Under the pieces are notes generated by a model that had not been told where the DNA came from, made no database searches, and saw only the letters and a program-made list of their open reading frames with translations. From contig JAICJI010000011.1 of assembly GCA_025928515.1 (NCBI GenBank), forward strand, positions 1 to 53,893: a stretch of 53,893 nucleotides of DNA, read 5' to 3'. The DNA is from Thermoleophilia bacterium. GTDB lineage: Bacteria > Actinomycetota > Thermoleophilia > Gaiellales > Gaiellaceae. Below are positions 50,132-53,893 of this stretch, in pieces (within the stretch, counting starts at the first letter, position 1; each line of letters begins with the position of its first letter). The position numbers and the translations under genes are program-made.

Positions 50132-52996
50132 TCAGGCGTTCGGGCTTCGCAGCGGTTCTCGGGTCTCGCGCAGCGAGTCGAGCGACCCGTGAATCTCTCG
50201 GGTCAGGATCTCGTACATCGTCGGCTCGATGATCTCGAGCGCTCCGCGGAACGCGGCCTCGGCGTCGTCGGTGCGGTTTTGCGCCGCCAGGACGAGGCCT
50301 CGCGCGTGTAGGAGAGACGCGCTGGTCCAGACGTCCCCACGACTCACTCGACGCTCCGCCTCGTCGACGAGCTTGTCCGCTTCGTCGACCTTGCCCAGCT
50401 CCACGAGGACCTCGGCGAGCCCCCGCTCGGATTCGACGAGGAACCCCGCCTCGTGGGTCGCGCGGAGCCGCCGCACGGACTCCCGGAACGTCTTCTCCGC
50501 CGCGGCGAGGTCACCCCGCTGCTTGAAGACGTAGCCGAGGTTGCAGAGCGTCCACCCGTAACGGCCGGCGGCGCCGATCTCGTCGAACATCTCGAGGGCC
50601 CGGCGGAGGTAGCGCTCCGCCTCGTCCGACTCGGCCTCGCCGAAGCGGCGGCCGTGGACTGCGAGCGCGTACCCCATGGCCTCGCGACTGCCGCTCGCCT
50701 CGGCGAGCGACTCGGCCTCGTCCAGCAGCGCAATCGCACCCTCGACGTCGCCGCGCACCCCCGCGATGGCGGAGAGCTGCGTGCGGGCGAGGCTCTCGAG
50801 GTCGGGCCGTGCGGCCTTGTTCGCGAGCTCGAGCATCGCCTCGGCGTGTTTGGTCGCTCCGTCGCCGTTGCCGAGCCACCAGTAGATCGTCGTGACGAGC
50901 GAGTGCGCGTCGTAGAGCCCGACGAGCTCGTCGTCGGGGAGGATCGCAAGTGCTTCGTCGGCGAGGTCGTGGGCGCGACCGACGTCGCCGTCGGTGTGCA
51001 GCGCGAGATCCGCGAGCAGGACGAGTGACCGCCCCTCGATGTCGGGCAGGCCCTCGGCTCGCGCCGCGGCGAGCGCTTCCCCTGCTTCTTCACCGACCGT
51101 AGGCACGTCGGCGAGCCGCCAGGCGGCTTGCGCCGCGTAGTAGCGCCGGATCGCGTTCGGCTCGAGCTCGACGGCGCGCAGCAGCATCCGACGGGCGGCT
51201 CTCCACGCGCCGCGGCGCATGGCCCGGCGACCGGCTCCCTTGAGCGCCTCCGCCGCCGACGTTGCGAGCTCCTCCGGAACGGATCCGTTCAGCTCGGCCA
51301 GCAGCGTCGCTGCCTGGTCGAGGTGGTGGGCTCGGATGTCGGCGAGCTCGTCCGGCGCTCTCTCCTCGACCCACATGGCGAACTCCTGGTGCTCCCGCGC
51401 GCGCCGCTGCTTGGTCATGCCGCCGTACGCGACGTCGCGAATCAACACGTGCTTGAAGCGGAAGGCGCGGTCGCCCGAGATTGTGGCGTGCTCCTCGGTC
51501 GTGATGAACTCCCGCTCGAGCAAGCACCGGAGGAGCTCGGCGATCTTCAGATCCGGCACGAGCCGTTCGAGCGCGCCTTGATAGAAGACGCGCCCCGCGA
51601 GCGCAGCGCTTTGCAGGAGGCGCTTCTCGCCGGGGGCGAGGGCGTCGATCCGGGCAGCGATCACGGCCTGCAACGAGTCCGGAACGGCCTGCAGGCCGCC
51701 TCCGTCCCGCAGCGCACGCGCGATCTCCTCGAGGAAGAGCGGATTGCCCTCGGCGCGCTCCAGCACCAGCGCGAGCTGCGCGGGCGGCACCTCGCTGCTG
51801 CTGAGGAGCACGCCGACGAGCTCCTGGGAGTCGGATCCCGCGAGCGGAGCGAGATCGATCGAGCTCGCGCTGCGGATGCCGCCGGCCCAGGTGGGACGCG
51901 CGTCGAGCAGCTCCGGCCGAGCGAGGGCGACGATCAGCACCGGGACGTCGCGCAGCGACCGAGCGAGGTGTTCGATCAGATCGAGCAGCGGCTCTTCGGC
52001 CCAGTGGATGTCCTCGAAGACGAGGACGAGCGGCTGCGCGTCGGCGAGCTGCTCGGCCCAGCGCAGCGCCGCCCAGCTCAGCTCGCCGGGCGTGCGCTCT
52101 TCCTCGGCGGCGCCGAGCACGCCCAGCGCGGCTCCGAGCAGGTCGGCCACCGCCTCGCTCTCGCAGGACGCGCGCAGCTTCTCGAACGCGTCGCCGACGG
52201 GGTCGTCGTCCTTGATCCCGGCGCTGGCCTTGATCATCGACGCGAGCGGCCAGAAGGTCACGCCTTCGCCGTAGGGAAGCGTTCGCCCCGAGAGCGTCGT
52301 CACGCGCTCGGCTCCCTCGAGGAACTCGTTCACGAGCCGCGTCTTGCCGAGGCCTGGATCGCCGAAGATGGTCACCAGCTGCGGGCGACGATCGCGCACG
52401 ACGCGCGCGAGCGAGTTCTCGAGCAGCTCCAGCTCTGCCTCACGGCCGACGAACGGCGTTGCGACCATGCGGCTCGAGTCGTGGACGCAGACTGCGCGCC
52501 AGGTCCAGAGCGGCTCGGCTCGCCCCTTGACTTCGACCGGGCCGGCGTCGTCGACCTCGACTCCGCTGGCAGCAAGCCTGCGGGCGGCGGGGCCGAGCAG
52601 GATCTCTCCCGGTTGGGCGGCCTGCTGCAGCCGGGCCGCGAGGTTCACGGCTTCGCCCGTCGCGAACGTCGAGTCGCGATCGTCGATCAGGAGCTCCCCC
52701 GACTCGACGCCGATCCGCACCGTCAGCCCGAGCTCGTCGACCTTCGACACGATCTCGAGCGCAGCGCGGGCCGCGCGCTCGGCGTCGTCCTCGTGCGCGA
52801 CCGGCACTCCGAAGGCGGCCATCACGGCGTCGCCCGCGAACTTCTCCACCGTCCCCCCGTAGGCCCTGATGCGGCCGGAGACGACTTCGAAGTAGCTGTT
52901 CACCCGCTGGCGAACGACCTCGGGATCGGCGCTCGCAACGAGCCCGGTCGAATCCACGAGATCGGCAAAGAGAACGGTCGCGACCTTGCGTTCCAT
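50132..52996 (-). CDS. Class III nucleotide cyclase-AAA ATPase-TPR regulator
   Basis: 954 residues. Cyclase domain 1-165: metal Asp12 (FADLVDST) and Asp56 (FAGDAVMAAFG), Lys52 for purine, Asn and Arg in GEAVNLAARLQ, so activity is plausible. AAA/STAND ATPase from ~180: Walker A GDPGLGKT at 212-219, Walker B LVFEDIHWAEE. The C-terminal ~350 residues are TPR-like helices (LGYVFKQRGDLAAAEKTF). Such fusions are signalling proteins. The ATG has TACGAT 6 nt upstream. Next to it lies a tRNA fragment. Confidence 0.9.
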   Translation of the reverse strand: MERKVATVLFADLVDSTGLVASADPEVVRQRVNSYFEVVSGRIRAYGGTVEKFAGDAVMAAFGVPVAHEDDAERAARAALEIVSKVDELGLTVRIGVESGELLIDDRDSTFATGEAVNLAARLQQAAQPGEILLGPAARRLAASGVEVDDAGPVEVKGRAEPLWTWRAVCVHDSSRMVATPFVGREAELELLENSLARVVRDRRPQLVTIFGDPGLGKTRLVNEFLEGAERVTTLSGRTLPYGEGVTFWPLASMIKASAGIKDDDPVGDAFEKLRASCESEAVADLLGAALGVLGAAEEERTPGELSWAALRWAEQLADAQPLVLVFEDIHWAEEPLLDLIEHLARSLRDVPVLIVALARPELLDARPTWAGGIRSASSIDLAPLAGSDSQELVGVLLSSSEVPPAQLALVLERAEGNPLFLEEIARALRDGGGLQAVPDSLQAVIAARIDALAPGEKRLLQSAALAGRVFYQGALERLVPDLKIAELLRCLLEREFITTEEHATISGDRAFRFKHVLIRDVAYGGMTKQRRAREHQEFAMWVEERAPDELADIRAHHLDQAATLLAELNGSVPEELATSAAEALKGAGRRAMRRGAWRAARRMLLRAVELEPNAIRRYYAAQAAWRLADVPTVGEEAGEALAAARAEGLPDIEGRSLVLLADLALHTDGDVGRAHDLADEALAILPDDELVGLYDAHSLVTTIYWWLGNGDGATKHAEAMLELANKAARPDLESLARTQLSAIAGVRGDVEGAIALLDEAESLAEASGSREAMGYALAVHGRRFGEAESDEAERYLRRALEMFDEIGAAGRYGWTLCNLGYVFKQRGDLAAAEKTFRESVRRLRATHEAGFLVESERGLAEVLVELGKVDEADKLVDEAERRVSRGDVWTSASLLHARGLVLAAQNRTDDAEAAFRGALEIIEPTMYEILTREIHGSLDSLRETREPLRSPNA

Positions 52997-53002
52997 GCCC
53001 CA

Positions 53003-53008
53003 ATCGTA
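53003..53008 (-). promoter_or_regulatory. -10 box TACGAT, leaderless cyclase gene
   Basis: The box lies 6 nt before the ATG at 52996. The tRNA fragment begins 22 nt further on. Confidence 0.5.
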
Positions 53009-53030
53009 CGGGCGGGACCCAGCCTGGGAG

Positions 53031-53071
53031 TGGGCGCGCCCGGGATCGAACCAGCGACCTCTCGCGTGTGA
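53031..53071 (-). other. 3' fragment of tRNA-Val(CAC), probable attachment site
   Basis: On the minus strand the sequence from TCACACGCGAG to GGGCGCGCCCA matches the anticodon loop (CAC), stem, variable loop, T arm (TTCGATC) and 3' acceptor of an actinobacterial tRNA-Val. The 5' half (acceptor GGGCGCG, D arm) is missing on the right. A 3' tRNA fragment is the usual scar of integration into a tRNA gene. Confidence 0.75.
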
Positions 53072-53084
53072 TCAAGGCTCGGCA

Positions 53085-53275
53085 CATGGACGCTTCGCTC
53101 GCGCGATCCAGACTCGCAACCCCTGGGCGGCTGAGTCATCGCTCCGCGAGCTAGGCAGCGTGTCCCTCGAGGACGCGCTTCGCTACCTCGGTCTACTCGC
53201 GGACGTGAAACCAGAGAAGATCGAGCGGACTGCTGTTCGTTGGCACGGCCGGCGTTTCTATGAGGTTGTTTCGGG
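53085..53275 (+). pseudogene. Decayed gene next to the tRNA fragment
   Basis: In one frame the sequence reads like a real protein: RFARAIQTRNPWAAESSLRE, then LGSVSLEDALRYLGLLADVK and RTAVRWHGRRFYEV. It loses protein-like character after ~53275 and has no proper start. It may be a remnant of a mobile-element gene. No name is assigned. Confidence 0.45.
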
Positions 53276-53741
53276 CACTCCTAGTCCGATCCCTGAGGGG
53301 ACTGCTGCGGGCAAGGACTGCTGTGCGATCACTCGCCCGCAGGGGATCTGCGAGCCGCTCTCCGGGGCGGCTCGCTACTTCATTGGGCGGGTCGCCAGCT
53401 CTGAGTGCCGCAGCCAGCCGGGCCGCCGGCGCGGCTCAACGCCCAGAGCCCTCAAGACTCGCACCCATTCCTGCTCAGTCTCGAAGAACCTCGTTCATCG
53501 TGCGCAGTGTGCGGCTGTACGTATCTAGCCCTGCGGGTTGCGCCACGGAGACCACCTTCCCAGCGGGTTAGGAATCTGTTGACGCCTCACCTCGCCGCGA
53601 GATCGAAGGTGCAAACCTCGCCCCAACCCGGTAGCACTGAGCTAGCAGAGGGCTCTACTTGTTCGCACCGTCGGGTCGAGCCTTCAAGGCGTATGGAGGG
53701 GGACGCGCGCGGAAGGTTCTCGCGTTCGGGCTGCGGCACCC
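53276..53741. other. Gene-poor stretch
   Basis: No supported gene in either strand. Base composition is less GC-rich and less codon-like than the rest of the window. It fits degraded integrated DNA. Confidence 0.5.
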
Positions 53742-53893
53742 ATGCAGCGCGAGAAGCAACGCGTCCCCCCTGGCACTGCAGAGCCGTTCATATTACATGA
53801 ACGCCTGGTTGTCCAAATGGGCCAAGTGGCCTGCAAGCAGTCGGGAGAGCTAGTGAAGCGGGGCACTAAAAGAGCCTCGTTCCAGGTAGTGGG
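53742..53893 (+). CDS. Partial open frame running off the window end
   Basis: ATG at 53742 opens 50 codons without a stop to the edge: MQREKQRVPPGTAEPF, ILHERLVVQMGQVACKQSGE, then LVKRGTKRASFQVV. The middle looks protein-like. No ribosome-binding site or family seen. It could equally be chance in a short tail. Confidence 0.3.
   Translation, partial: MQREKQRVPPGTAEPFILHERLVVQMGQVACKQSGELVKRGTKRASFQVV

Noticed and set aside
53031-53110. Complete tRNA-Val gene
   Set aside because: The 5' acceptor and D arm that should pair are missing on the right side.
52986-53140. Short proteins with GIEPATSRV/REVAGSIPGAP-like ends
   Set aside because: These are translations of tRNA sequence, a known source of false proteins.

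Overview
The window is about 54 kb of high-GC, densely packed bacterial chromosome. Many neighbouring genes overlap by ATGA or GTGA, and GTG starts are common. The mix points to a soil-type actinobacterium, most likely class Thermoleophilia (Gaiella/Solirubrobacter-like). The supporting traits are an AccC-BCCP fusion with a separate carboxyltransferase, a SigH-type sigma factor, COG4315 secreted repeats, SipW-type secreted proteins, and many leaderless starts. The class-level call is inference; no rRNA gene is present to confirm it. Layout: 0.1-4.4 kb carries gltX-cysS-rlmB-NYN RNase, a sigH-like gene and tRNA-Thr(TGT). 4.4-7.9 kb (minus) encodes two secreted proteins, a lone receiver domain and a YjbR protein. 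8.1-12.9 kb has a Cys/Met PLP enzyme, an MFS exporter, an acyl-CoA carboxylase beta chain, a DUF4232-like protein and a GntR regulator. 12.9-17.0 kb has a VOC protein, a GGDEF+HD-GYP c-di-GMP enzyme, a 37-residue membrane peptide, an NlpC/P60 hydrolase and two small proteins. 17-19.9 kb holds pgsA, accC-BCCP and a COG4315 protein. 20-28.5 kb is rich in TCA genes: sucC-methyltransferase-sucD, then on the minus strand icd-mdh-queF-SDR-ylbL. 30-36 kb holds two Xer recombinases flanking acylphosphatase, a sulfate ABC transporter and an Rrf2 regulator. 36-40 kb is a complex II operon (sdhA-sdhB plus a CCG-domain subunit). 40-43 kb has a phosphoesterase, an Asp23 protein, an acetyltransferase-like protein and a cysteine-repeat secreted protein. 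43-48.2 kb (minus) is ffs, dnaX, ybaB, a membrane peptide, recR, lysC and asd. 48.3-50 kb is an unknown protein plus fumarylacetoacetase, and 50-53 kb is a cyclase/ATPase/TPR regulator. The last ~860 bases are different. They begin with the 3' fragment of a tRNA-Val gene, followed by a decayed gene and almost gene-free sequence, which is what the edge of an integrated element looks like. The most general signal is a promoter grammar. At more than fifteen operon heads a TANNNT box lies 6 or 8 nt before the start codon, with no ribosome-binding site, implying widespread leaderless transcription. Two divergent gene pairs have overlapping boxes on opposite strands. Other unexplained structures are two related AT-rich palindromes (one inside accC, one upstream of recR), a hairpin over the sucC start, and a ~91-nt inverted repeat at 50 kb.
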